A DNA stretch of 22,179 nucleotides from JALHUF01 sp050014795 (lineage in GTDB: Bacteria; Acidobacteriota; Terriglobia; UBA7540): the NCBI GenBank assembly GCA_050014795.1, contig JBEKCQ010000049.1, positions 1-22,179 on the forward strand, given 5' to 3'. The position numbers and the translations under genes are program-made. Positions 1 through 7,147 of the stretch are shown piece after piece (the first letter of the stretch is position 1; the number at the start of each line of letters is the position of its first letter). The notes beneath the pieces are model-generated. The model made no database searches and was not told where the DNA came from. It saw only the letters and a program-made list of their open reading frames with translations.

Positions 1-2739
1 CCGAAGGTCCTCCAACAGCGCTGCGGACTCCTGGCGATGCTTTTCCAGAGCCTCCTGATAGAAGTCGGCACTTTGTTTGCGGCAAGACTCCACCGCCTCT
101 TGGAGACAACCGTCGAGGCTCGACTTGGCTTGGTCTGCCCATTCTTTCATCATGAAAGCCACGACGCCAACCTGCTTGTACACCTTCTCGGAGGCTTCCT
201 GGGCCGCCCGCTGGACTTTGCTCCTCATGTCGGCGACTCCACGCTCGCAGGATTCGCTGACCTCCTGCTGGAACTGCTTCAGGTAAGCCGGGCGCTGCTT
301 CTCCGCCTCCTGTTGGAGGTGTACCTCAAGCTCTCGGACCGATTGCGCCTGTACTTCCTGGGCCGCCTGCCGAGACTGCCGGCGCGACTCCTCAGCCAGT
401 AGGCTGCCTTCTCGCGTAAGCGTTTCCCGGATGGATTGAGCAAGCGCGGCAAGCTGCTTTTCGGCCTCGTCCTCAGATTGCTTACCAAGCGTCTTAAGCT
501 TATCCGCAGCCTGCTCCAGGCTGTCGTCAGTTTGTGTCTGAAGCAGCTGGGCCGCGGACGCCATCAACTCGTGCATCGTCTTCTGGAGCCGTTCCGTGGC
601 ATCTTGCACGGCTTTGTCCTGAACACGAGCTGTCGCGGCCTGCAAATCGGTCTGCAAGCCCTGCGATTGAACCTCCGTGTAGCGTTGGAGACCCTCAAGG
701 GCTGCAGTGGAAAGTTCCTCCGCCTGCTTGCGGAATCTCAAAGCTGCGTCGTCGGCCCATGACTGCGTCTCTGCCTGGACCTCGCGTATCTTCTTCACGC
801 CCTCTTCCCCGGCCAGGCGCATGGACTCTCGCATGCCGTCTGCATTCTGGGCCGCTTGCCGAGACTGCCGGCGCGACTCCTCAGCCAGCAGGCTGCCTTC
901 TCGCGTAAGGGTCTCCCGAATGGATTGAGCAAGCGCGGCGAGCTGCTTTTTGGCCTCGTTCTCAGATTGCTTACCAAGCGTCTTAAGCTTATCCGCAGCC
1001 TGCTTCAGGCTATCGTCAGTTTGTGTCTGAAGCAGTCGGGCCGAGGACGCCATCAACTCGTCCATCGTCTTCTCGAGCCGTTCCGTGGCATCTTGCACGG
1101 CTTTGTCCTGAACACGAGCTATCGCGCTCTGCAACTCGGTCTGCAGGCCCTGCGATTGAACCTCCGTGTAGTGTTTAAGACCTTCGAGGGCTGCAGTGGA
1201 AAGTTCCCCCGCCTGCTTGCGGAATTTCAAAGCTGCGTCGTCGGCCCATGACTGCGTCTCTGCCTGGGCCTCGCGCATCTTCTTCACGCCCTCCTCCCCG
1301 GCCAGGCGCATGGACTCTCGCATGGCCTCCGCATTCTGGGCCGTGGCCTTGCTGGCGGCATCGATTTCTTGCCCACAGATCTCGCGGGCCTTGGCACGCG
1401 CCCCGGCAATTTCCTCCTGGACACTCTCCTGTATCTTCCGCAGGTTTTCCTGGAGAGACTGTTCTGCAGTTTGGGCAGCCCCCTGGGCCTGCTCCTGAAA
1501 GGTCTGGGCCACTTGGGCGGTCAATTGGGCCGCCAAGTTCTCCAAGGGCTTCTCCATCTCCGGACGCAGCGTGGCGGCCGTCTCATCGGCTGTTTTCCTC
1601 AACTTCTCTCCAAATTCGGCGAGGGCAGTCTGAAGGAGTTGGCCGATGTGCTCACCGGCTTGCGCCGCCGCGCCCGCCCCTGCCTGACGAGCCGCCAGTT
1701 GGGGTTCCGTCTTGGAGAGATACTCTTCAACGAGAGGTGCCAGGCGCACACTGGCCTGTTGCGAGGAGGCTTCAATCACTGCCCCTGCTTCTGCCTGGAG
1801 GCGTTTGCGTGTTTCCTCGATGAAATGACTGGAAACCTCTTCCATCCTCGCGCGCAGTTCCACTTCTGCTTGTGCCGTGGCCGAGCGGATCGCCTCCCGG
1901 GAGAACTGCTGCATTTGGTCCTGGGCACGATTGAGCTCCGGCTGCCAGTTCCGCTGAAGCTCCTGGGATCTGGCCAGAAGGGTTTCGAGGTCGGCCTGCG
2001 AAGCCCGCAGGGAGTTGGAAAGCGCGTCGAACTCCTGCCGCAGTGAACGCAGCCGGCTCTCTTTCTCCTCCAAGAGTCCTTCCGCCTCTCGGACGCTGGC
2101 GGATTTCCCAGATTCTGCCTCGTCGGGGGGTTTGGCGATGCTCGGTTGAGCCGGTTCCGCAGGGCCGCGGGAGGGAGCTTCGGCCTTCAGACCCGCCTTG
2201 GCCGCTCCTTCAGCATGTTCACCGGCCTCCTGCGGAGGCGCGGGGGGCGCTGCTGTGGGCCTGGGAGCCTCCACGGGCTGGGGGGTGGCTGAAAGGCCCG
2301 CTCGCGGAACTCGGGGGGGAGAAGCCGTTCCGGGCGTTCCTTCGACCGCTCGGCCACCCAAACTGGCCGAACCGTCTTGCTGCCAGTTGTCGGGGGGAAA
2401 CTTAACACCCCAGACATTCTGTGGTTCGTTCAGCTCGACCCCAACCTCGAAAGGGTCCTCGGGGAAGTGCCTTTCAACCACTCGGACCACGTGGCCCTTG
2501 CTGGCTCGTCCCAGGATGGGGTTTTCAATCGTGATCTCGTCACCGATCTGCAACTGGTGAAACGTGGCGATCTTCGCCCCTTGCTTGTTGACGCTAATCG
2601 TCCAGGTGTTTTCTTTGAACTTTTGGCCGCTGGTGTCGACGCCCCGGATAATGCTAGGCACGGAGATGGGTAAACGCACACTCCGCCGTCCGACAGCAGA
2701 GGGCACCTCGGCGTAGTCTTCTTTGGGTGGGGGTGACAT
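1..2739 (-). CDS. PilZ-like domain plus long coiled-coil protein (partial, C-terminus beyond window)
   Basis: An uninterrupted frame of 913 codons runs from ATG at 2739 off the left edge. Residues about 17-115 form a PilZ-like beta domain: an RxxxR motif (R18-R22), then SVNKQGAKI where canonical PilZ has DxSxxG, and a VWGVKF strand near the end. Residues about 120-215 are a Pro/Ala-rich linker. From about 220 to the window edge the sequence is rich in Ala, Gln, Glu and Lys with heptad character and no membrane segment, so a very long coiled coil is likely. Two adjacent 163-residue blocks (about residues 467-793) are near copies of each other. The N-terminal domain resembles the first domain of the protein at 3068-3937. 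PilZ domains usually bind cyclic-di-GMP or act as protein adaptors; here the second binding motif is altered, so an adaptor role is a guess. The cellular role, perhaps a cytoskeletal or scaffold filament, is unknown. Confidence 0.88.
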   Translation of the reverse strand, partial: MSPPPKEDYAEVPSAVGRRSVRLPISVPSIIRGVDTSGQKFKENTWTISVNKQGAKIATFHQLQIGDEITIENPILGRASKGHVVRVVERHFPEDPFEVGVELNEPQNVWGVKFPPDNWQQDGSASLGGRAVEGTPGTASPPRVPRAGLSATPQPVEAPRPTAAPPAPPQEAGEHAEGAAKAGLKAEAPSRGPAEPAQPSIAKPPDEAESGKSASVREAEGLLEEKESRLRSLRQEFDALSNSLRASQADLETLLARSQELQRNWQPELNRAQDQMQQFSREAIRSATAQAEVELRARMEEVSSHFIEETRKRLQAEAGAVIEASSQQASVRLAPLVEEYLSKTEPQLAARQAGAGAAAQAGEHIGQLLQTALAEFGEKLRKTADETAATLRPEMEKPLENLAAQLTAQVAQTFQEQAQGAAQTAEQSLQENLRKIQESVQEEIAGARAKAREICGQEIDAASKATAQNAEAMRESMRLAGEEGVKKMREAQAETQSWADDAALKFRKQAGELSTAALEGLKHYTEVQSQGLQTELQSAIARVQDKAVQDATERLEKTMDELMASSARLLQTQTDDSLKQAADKLKTLGKQSENEAKKQLAALAQSIRETLTREGSLLAEESRRQSRQAAQNADGMRESMRLAGEEGVKKIREVQAETQSWADDAALRFRKQAEELSTAALEGLQRYTEVQSQGLQTDLQAATARVQDKAVQDATERLQKTMHELMASAAQLLQTQTDDSLEQAADKLKTLGKQSEDEAEKQLAALAQSIRETLTREGSLLAEESRRQSRQAAQEVQAQSVRELEVHLQQEAEKQRPAYLKQFQQEVSESCERGVADMRSKVQRAAQEASEKVYKQVGVVAFMMKEWADQAKSSLDGCLQEAVESCRKQSADFYQEALEKHRQESAALLEDLR
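362..1339 (-). repeat. In-gene tandem duplication, 2 x 489 bp
   Basis: Unit 362-850 and unit 851-1339 align base for base at an offset of 489 with scattered substitutions and no visible indel, so the frame is kept (163 codons each). Both units contain the stretch encoding LAEESRRQSRQAAQ and end with NADGMRESMR- or NAEAMRESMR-type sequence. The high nucleotide identity points to a recent duplication that lengthened the coiled coil. Confidence 0.92.
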
Positions 2740-2748
2740 GATGCCCCA

Positions 2749-2777
2749 ATTATGAGTAACGCTTCGAACTAAGTCAA
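2749..2777 (-). promoter_or_regulatory. Sigma70-type promoter of the PilZ/coiled-coil gene, near-leaderless
   Basis: On the minus strand, TTGACT (2777-2772) and CATAAT (2754-2749) are separated by exactly 17 bp. Transcription would begin about position 2742, only about 3 nt before the ATG at 2739, leaving no room for a Shine-Dalgarno site. This suggests a leaderless or nearly leaderless mRNA. A 13-bp inverted repeat, TCTGG-tct-CCAGA (2792-2804), lies about 15 bp upstream of the -35 box and could be an operator. Confidence 0.65.
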
Positions 2778-3067
2778 CTCCTCGTAACCCTTCTGGTCTC
2801 CAGACAAACGGAGAACAAACACGGTTCCGGACGACGCCTAGTCGCTCCCTTCACCGCGTCTCTCCTCACCACCCGCGTACAGCCACACTTATCCTCTTTT
2901 CAAAACCGCATTGCAAGACCCGAAAGTACTGGTACTAAAGTACTTGCCGGTCGCGCCTGAGGTGGGGCCAGCCCCCCTGCGACGAATTGAACGCTTCTTC
3001 CCGGCTGACTATTTCCCGGTTGAACGCGGCGAAAAGGCAGGTAGCCTTCTATCTTGCACACACTGGT
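2778..3067. other. Intergenic region between the two PilZ genes
   Basis: No credible gene is seen in these 290 bases. Besides the inverted repeat at 2792-2804, there is a second one with arms AAGTACT (2924-2930) and AGTACTT (2939-2945) and a third GTAC in the loop. No terminator with a T tract is evident after the upstream minus-strand gene ending at 3068. Confidence 0.5.
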
Positions 3068-3937
3068 TCAGGCTTTCTTGTTTTTCTCGAGACAGGCACC
3101 ATAGAGGGCCTTGCCTCCACCTTCCATCTCCCGTCGCCAAACCACCCGGGCGGGAATTTCCTTTTCGCTGCCCGCGGGCGTGTAGCCCACAGAAAGCAGG
3201 ATGCGTTCTTGTGGCCTGAGCGTCAGACTGGAGACAAAACAGACGCCGGTCTTGGAAAGATCCTCCGTTCGCGCTACTTCTTCCGAGCCGTCCTGCAAGC
3301 GGATGCGGACCGGCAATTTGATGGTCACCCGTTTAGCACGACGACGCTCGGCTCCCCGGGCAGCAGCAACCTGCGCGTCTCCGCGTCGCTGGCCAGGGGC
3401 CGATTCTTCTGCTTCGTCCTCCACGAACCCAAACGCCCATCCCGTCACAACTCCGCACTCAGGGCAGTCACGTTGCATTGACCCCTGGCTAATGATCAAG
3501 CGGTATTCGTCCAGGGTCAATTGTGCCAGTTCCCGAAAGCGGCACACCGCACACTCAACGAGGCCAACGACTGCCTCCTGCTCGGAAGGCGCCGGCACCT
3601 TCTCGGGAAAAGAGATTCCCCAGAAATTGACTCCTGGCCCAAGGCACTCCACACCCCATTCAGGACCTCCTCCCAAGGACTTGCCCGTGCGCCCCACCAC
3701 TCGAAAGGGGCAGGACCTGCCGCTCCGCTGGTTGACGATCGTAATGCGGCCTTCCGCTTGCACCGGGGTCTTCAAAGCAATACGCGCCCCGTGGCGGTTG
3801 ATTGTCACCGTGTGCGTTCTCTCCGTGAAGGGCTTTCCTTCCGCGTCAGTCCCCTTCACTTCGATCGGGATCTGAAGCAGCACGCGTTCGCTGCGTCGCT
3901 TCCGTTCCTCGTCTTTTGGGGCTGCGTCTTGGGTCAT
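3068..3937 (-). CDS. Double PilZ-domain protein with central zinc-ribbon cysteines
   Basis: This 289-residue protein (start ATG 3937) has two PilZ-like domains around a four-cysteine module. The N-terminal domain has RxxxR in RRSER and a variant second motif, TINRHGARI. It ends in an FWGISF strand, closely resembling the head of the coiled-coil gene next door. The middle holds CAVC and CPEC pairs, which probably bind zinc. The C-terminal domain has RRAKR and a canonical DLSKTG (DxSxxG), so this is the copy expected to bind cyclic-di-GMP. A longer frame opens at 4033, but a perfect TATAAT -10 element at 3962-3957 lies inside that extension, so ATG 3937 is preferred. No membrane segment or signal peptide is seen, so it is probably a cytoplasmic c-di-GMP effector or adaptor. 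Its target is unknown; the neighbouring coiled-coil protein is one candidate by context. Confidence 0.85.
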   Translation of the reverse strand: MTQDAAPKDEERKRRSERVLLQIPIEVKGTDAEGKPFTERTHTVTINRHGARIALKTPVQAEGRITIVNQRSGRSCPFRVVGRTGKSLGGGPEWGVECLGPGVNFWGISFPEKVPAPSEQEAVVGLVECAVCRFRELAQLTLDEYRLIISQGSMQRDCPECGVVTGWAFGFVEDEAEESAPGQRRGDAQVAAARGAERRRAKRVTIKLPVRIRLQDGSEEVARTEDLSKTGVCFVSSLTLRPQERILLSVGYTPAGSEKEIPARVVWRREMEGGGKALYGACLEKNKKA

Positions 3938-3956
3938 AGCCACTGCATCACCCGCT

Positions 3957-3962
3957 ATTATA
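3957..3962 (-). promoter_or_regulatory. -10 element (TATAAT) for the double PilZ gene
   Basis: A consensus TATAAT on the minus strand is placed so that transcription would start near 3950, about 13 nt before ATG 3937. The hexamer 17 bp upstream (TTTCTG) is a poor -35, so this promoter may need an activator. Confidence 0.5.
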
Positions 3963-4053
3963 GACCAATCCGGGCTCCGCAGAAATGCTGGGGAAGGCGC
4001 GGCAGCATTCCTGCCAGTCTGGGAACTGGACATGCCCGACCGCGCTGCACCGC

Positions 4054-4082
4054 TTTACAGGCGATTTCCTGGGGCGTAGAAT
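4054..4082 (+). promoter_or_regulatory. Sigma70-type promoter of the zinc-ribbon/TPR gene, leaderless
   Basis: TTTACA (4054-4059) and TAGAAT (4077-4082) are 17 bp apart, five of six matches each to consensus. Only 7 nt separate the -10 box from ATG 4090, so transcription should begin at or one base before the start codon, giving a leaderless mRNA. Confidence 0.65.
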
Positions 4083-4089
4083 CCGCGCC

Positions 4090-5157
4090 ATGCTCCAAGG
4101 CAAGTGCGCGCAATGCGGCGCTTCCGATTCTGTGGCCTTGTTCCTAGGCGTGGACGGCAGGTTGCTATGCCGGCGCTGCGCCGCGCAGGTGGTGGAGCAA
4201 GCGAAAGCGAAGCGCGCCGCGGTAGAGATCGTTTCGATCATTGATCCCACCGTCTGCTATCAGTGCAAAACCGACTATGGCTCCCAGGAACTCCCCCTAA
4301 TTGGCGGACTCCCGTTCTGCGCGCGATGCGCACCCAGCCTTTACGCCCGCCCCTTCCCACCCTGGCTCAAGCTGACGCTGGCCGGCCTGCTGGTTCTTCT
4401 GGGGCTCGCGCTGATGCACGGCAATCGTTATTTCAAGGCCGGCAAAGCGCTCGTTCTGGGTGAGCGGCTGGTGGCGGCCCGGCAGTACGAGCCAGCCATA
4501 CCGCAACTCCAAGCTGCCCTGGCGATTGCGCCGGACTGCGAAAAGGCCGTCCTGCTTCTGGGGAAAGCCGATCTCCTGACCGGCAGATATCAGGAAGCCA
4601 ACAAGGTGCTGGCCGGCCACAAGGGCGGCCAATTCAAGGAAGGCCCTCTGGCCGCCGAAGTGAGGCGCACATTCGAGCGGGTTGACAAGGGGCTTGGAAA
4701 GGCCGCGGACGCCAGAAAACTCTTCGAAGCCGACAAATCCGCAGAGGCAGCGCGGGCGTATCACGAGGCGGCTGCGCTGTTGCCCGAAGCGCGCGGTCTG
4801 GCTGACGCGGTTGACGGACTTGACGCCGTCGCCGCCTTTGACCAAAAGGACTACGACACCTTCCTGGCCATTGCCGAAAAGGGCTGGAAAAACCATTCGC
4901 AGTCGTCGGACTATGCGGGGGCGCTGGCCAGCGCCTTGGCCTGTAAATATGCGGTGACGGGTGATCCGGCGTTTCGCACTCGGACCGAGGAAATGCTGGA
5001 GAAGGCACGCCAACTCGCCGCGTCCTCTCCCGAGGCGATGCAAAGAAACAAGGAGTATGAAGAGCGCACCCGCTACCGGCTTAAGACGAGAAAGATCCTC
5101 GACCCGAAAGAATACGATCGCCAGTTTCACCCCGAGAAGAGCAAGCCTGTGAAATAG
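4090..5157 (+). CDS. Membrane-anchored double zinc-ribbon TPR protein
   Basis: The 355-residue protein has two N-terminal CxxC-CxxC modules, C6/C9-C27/C30 and C56/C59-C77/C80, resembling B-box-like zinc ribbons. A single membrane span follows at about residues 93-110. The C-terminal part is helical with TPR-like repeats (for example around YEPAIPQLQAAL and YQEANKVLAG) and ends in a basic tail. An earlier in-frame ATG at 3985 exists, but the promoter immediately upstream of 4090 favours this start. It is the first gene of a two-gene operon; the next gene, a HEAGH-motif membrane metalloprotease, starts 10 bases after its stop. With the zinc ribbons probably cytoplasmic and the TPRs on the far side, it could gather substrates or partners for the protease. 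This is inference; the function is not known. Confidence 0.82.
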   Translation: MLQGKCAQCGASDSVALFLGVDGRLLCRRCAAQVVEQAKAKRAAVEIVSIIDPTVCYQCKTDYGSQELPLIGGLPFCARCAPSLYARPFPPWLKLTLAGLLVLLGLALMHGNRYFKAGKALVLGERLVAARQYEPAIPQLQAALAIAPDCEKAVLLLGKADLLTGRYQEANKVLAGHKGGQFKEGPLAAEVRRTFERVDKGLGKAADARKLFEADKSAEAARAYHEAAALLPEARGLADAVDGLDAVAAFDQKDYDTFLAIAEKGWKNHSQSSDYAGALASALACKYAVTGDPAFRTRTEEMLEKARQLAASSPEAMQRNKEYEERTRYRLKTRKILDPKEYDRQFHPEKSKPVK

Positions 5158-5167
5158 GGAGCAAAGC

Positions 5168-5704
5168 ATGATCCCCATTCCCGGATGGCTGATTTCACTG
5201 CTGACCTTCCCGGGCGTCATCGTGCACGAGGCCGGGCACTTGCTGCTGTGCCGCAAATTCAAGCTGGCGGTGTTCGACGTCTGCTTCTTCCGGCTGGGCA
5301 ATCCGGCGGGCTATGTGGTCCACGAACAGACGGACAACTTCCTCACCATCTTCTTCGTCAGCATGGGTCCGTTCTTCGTGAATACGGTGTTCTGCATCCT
5401 ATTCTGCTCGGCGGCGTTCCTACCGGTCTGGGAACTGGAGGTGCGCGACCCGCTCGGCTGGTTCTTCTACTGGCTGGGCCTCTCGATCGGCATGCACGCC
5501 TTCCCGTCCACCGAGGACCTGAAGCATATCTGGAAGCTCGCTCCTGCCAACGCCCGCCAGGGAAACATCCTGGCCATCGTCAGCTTTCCGATTGTCGCCG
5601 TCCTCTACGTCTTGAACTACGCGCGCTTCTTCTGGGCCGATCTGGGCTACGGAATCGCGGTCGGCATCCTCGTTCCCCTTGCCATCTTCAGGGCCTTGGT
5701 TTGA
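5168..5704 (+). CDS. M50-like membrane metalloprotease (HEAGH motif)
   Basis: The 178-residue integral membrane protein carries HEAGH (H20, E21, H24) within its first hydrophobic segment, the HExxH zinc motif of site-2-protease-like (M50) families. A later HAFPSTED stretch (about 110-117) in another hydrophobic region offers an acidic third ligand, probably D117. A GPFFVN segment (67-72) recalls conserved membrane motifs of this clan. About four to five membrane spans are visible. It is short for a site-2 protease and has no PDZ domain, closer to the small DUF3267-type relatives. It is the second gene of the operon with the zinc-ribbon/TPR protein, with GGAGC upstream of the ATG. It could cleave a membrane-bound regulator; the substrate is unknown. 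Confidence 0.78.
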   Translation: MIPIPGWLISLLTFPGVIVHEAGHLLLCRKFKLAVFDVCFFRLGNPAGYVVHEQTDNFLTIFFVSMGPFFVNTVFCILFCSAAFLPVWELEVRDPLGWFFYWLGLSIGMHAFPSTEDLKHIWKLAPANARQGNILAIVSFPIVAVLYVLNYARFFWADLGYGIAVGILVPLAIFRALV

Positions 5705-5784
5705 ACCGCTTCGCCAGCACGGGCTTGTCCGGCCGGGTACATGCGTTTCGGGTGGAACGAGCTATCACGGACATTAGGGATTGG

Positions 5785-5819
5785 GAGTCAGAGGTCGGTG
5801 GTCGGAGTGGGAGGTCTAG
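5785..5819. repeat. Degenerate 7-bp repeat array (about 5 units)
   Basis: The bases fall into consecutive heptamers GAGTCAG, AGGTCGG, TGGTCGG, AGTGGGA and GGTCTAG. The array reaches into the stop codon of the minus-strand gene at 5816. It is one of four such 7-bp arrays in the window. Confidence 0.6.
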
Positions 5820-6091
5820 TGGTAGCGAACCTGAAACTTGGCGCGCAGCGGAATCACGGTGTAATCGAATTCTGACAGCGCTTCATCTTTCTCGGTGATC
5901 ACCAACAGGTATCTTCCGATTCTGCCAATGAGGCCCGTGGACGTTATCTTGGGTCCGACGTACTGCCCACCCTGCCGCATGGCTTCGAAGTCCGGCAGTT
6001 TCTCACGCGTGGCGCTGTGCGCGTCTTCCCAGTCCACGTCGCCGGGCCTGAAACGAATGCCGTTGATGATCACGCCCTTCTGCTTTCGCAT
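5816..6091 (-). CDS. Small hypothetical protein (91 residues)
   Basis: The frame opens further upstream, but ATG 6091 is preferred because AAGGGAG lies about 5 nt before it. The product begins MRKQKGVI and is basic, with no signal peptide or membrane span. It contains a GYL-like hydrophobic patch (GRYLLVI) and ends in FQVRYH. I do not recognise the family. It lies downstream of the kinase gene at 6297-6989 on the same strand, separated by about 205 bases that contain a CCGGCGCCGG palindrome (6207-6216), so it may have its own promoter; none convincing was found. It could be a small nucleic-acid or metabolite-binding protein, but the sequence does not decide this. Confidence 0.6.
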   Translation of the reverse strand: MRKQKGVIINGIRFRPGDVDWEDAHSATREKLPDFEAMRQGGQYVGPKITSTGLIGRIGRYLLVITEKDEALSEFDYTVIPLRAKFQVRYH

Positions 6092-6296
6092 GTTCACTCC
6101 CTTGATCTGGATGCCGTCTAGCGCTGCGGAAACGTCGGTGTCTCTCCCCCAAAGGCTACCGACCATTTAGCTGGCTTGCAAGAGCCTTCTTCCCGAGGAC
6201 TCCCCGCCGGCGCCGGGGTGGGGCGATAGAGGTCGGTAAGCACAGGTAGCCATCCACCTGCCAGCACCTGTTCCCAATTCCCTTGGACAATTCAGA

Positions 6297-6989
6297 TCAG
6301 CTCGCAGGTTCTGTGCTTGGCGGCGAAGGCGGTCCGGCATCGCGAGTAATTCCCTTGTTCTCCGCCGCAGGTTGCGAAGGCCGCGGTGTGAAGCGCCGGC
6401 GCTCGGGCGGCGCCGCGTTGGTCACGGCGCGCGGCACAGGGCGGAACACAATTTCGATCTGTATCTTGTCCAGATCTTCGCCGCGGAGTTCGATAATCTG
6501 GTCAAAGCCCTCCTGCTTGATGACGGACTTGGCCTGCTCGAACAATTGATACTGGCGCTCGATGGCCGCGCGGCCGACCGTCCGCTCCCGTTTCGCGTCG
6601 TGGTCCAGGCACACCTCGAGCGGAACGTCGAAAAGCAAGACCACCGCCGGCACGCGGTAGCGGCGCGCCAGCTCCAGCAGGCTCTGGCGCGAGGCCGCCG
6701 TGAGTGCCGTGGAATCGACCACGCTGAGACGATTGATTCCCAGCCGCTGCTCGACCAGGAAATGGACCAGCGCAAAGGCTTGTGTCTGAAAGCGCTGATC
6801 ACGCTCATCGTCCGAGACCAGCGCCCGGGCCTGATCGGAGGAGATGATTTGGGTGGGGCGGAAATGCCGCGCGGCGAAGGTGGATTTTCCGCAGGCGGCT
6901 GGCCCGCACAGCACCACCACCGAAGGCCTGACTAATCGGATGGTTTTCGACCCGCTATCGTCTGGGACCGCGTTTGGTTCCGTCGTCAT
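6297..6989 (-). CDS. P-loop kinase related to the kinase domain of bacterial Pnkp
   Basis: The 230-residue protein has a Walker A motif GPAACGKST (residues 29-37), an IISSD strand, an arginine-rich region, and VVDST as a likely Walker B-type strand. It ends in a Pro-rich, disordered-looking tail (about 195-230). The order of motifs matches AAA_33-type kinases and the 5'-OH polynucleotide kinase module of bacterial Pnkp. Pnkp also has phosphatase and ligase modules and usually works with Hen1; none of these are fused or adjacent here. The substrate could therefore be RNA or DNA 5' ends, or a small molecule. A TATAAT on the minus strand at 7078-7073 may be its promoter, giving a leader of about 77 nt. 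No strong Shine-Dalgarno site precedes ATG 6989. Confidence 0.78.
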   Translation of the reverse strand: MTTEPNAVPDDSGSKTIRLVRPSVVVLCGPAACGKSTFAARHFRPTQIISSDQARALVSDDERDQRFQTQAFALVHFLVEQRLGINRLSVVDSTALTAASRQSLLELARRYRVPAVVLLFDVPLEVCLDHDAKRERTVGRAAIERQYQLFEQAKSVIKQEGFDQIIELRGEDLDKIQIEIVFRPVPRAVTNAAPPERRRFTPRPSQPAAENKGITRDAGPPSPPSTEPAS

Positions 6990-7147
6990 GGTTTTTGTCC
7001 GTGAAGGCGCGAGGAAGCTCGGAAGCGCTCCCGAATCGTGACTCGTAGCGAGCCGCTCCCGTGGAATAGTTGATTATACGCCCCCGGAGAGGTTACCCGA
7101 CAAAGAGCTTGGCCTCCGCGCCAGCTTCCCTCCCCTCTGCCGTTTGC

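Noticed and set aside
362..1339. CRISPR array or minisatellite
   Set aside because: The repeat is two long in-frame coding copies without spacers.
37..2673. A series of plus-strand open frames (37-402, 436-762, 856-1251, 1369-2046, 2377-2673)
   Set aside because: They lie opposite one continuous 913-codon minus-strand frame with coherent coiled-coil composition and a good promoter. They are Leu/Arg-rich antisense shadows.
3938..4033. N-terminal extension of the double PilZ protein to ATG 4033
   Set aside because: The extension contains a TATAAT promoter element and no conserved sequence; ATG 3937 fits better.
4297..5301. 334-residue minus-strand frame
   Set aside because: Antisense to the zinc-ribbon/TPR gene, whose cysteine motifs, membrane span and promoter are convincing.
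5185..5898. 237-residue plus-strand frame overlapping the protease gene
   Set aside because: Arg/Gly-rich, no domain, and shifted relative to the frame with the HEAGH motif and membrane spans.
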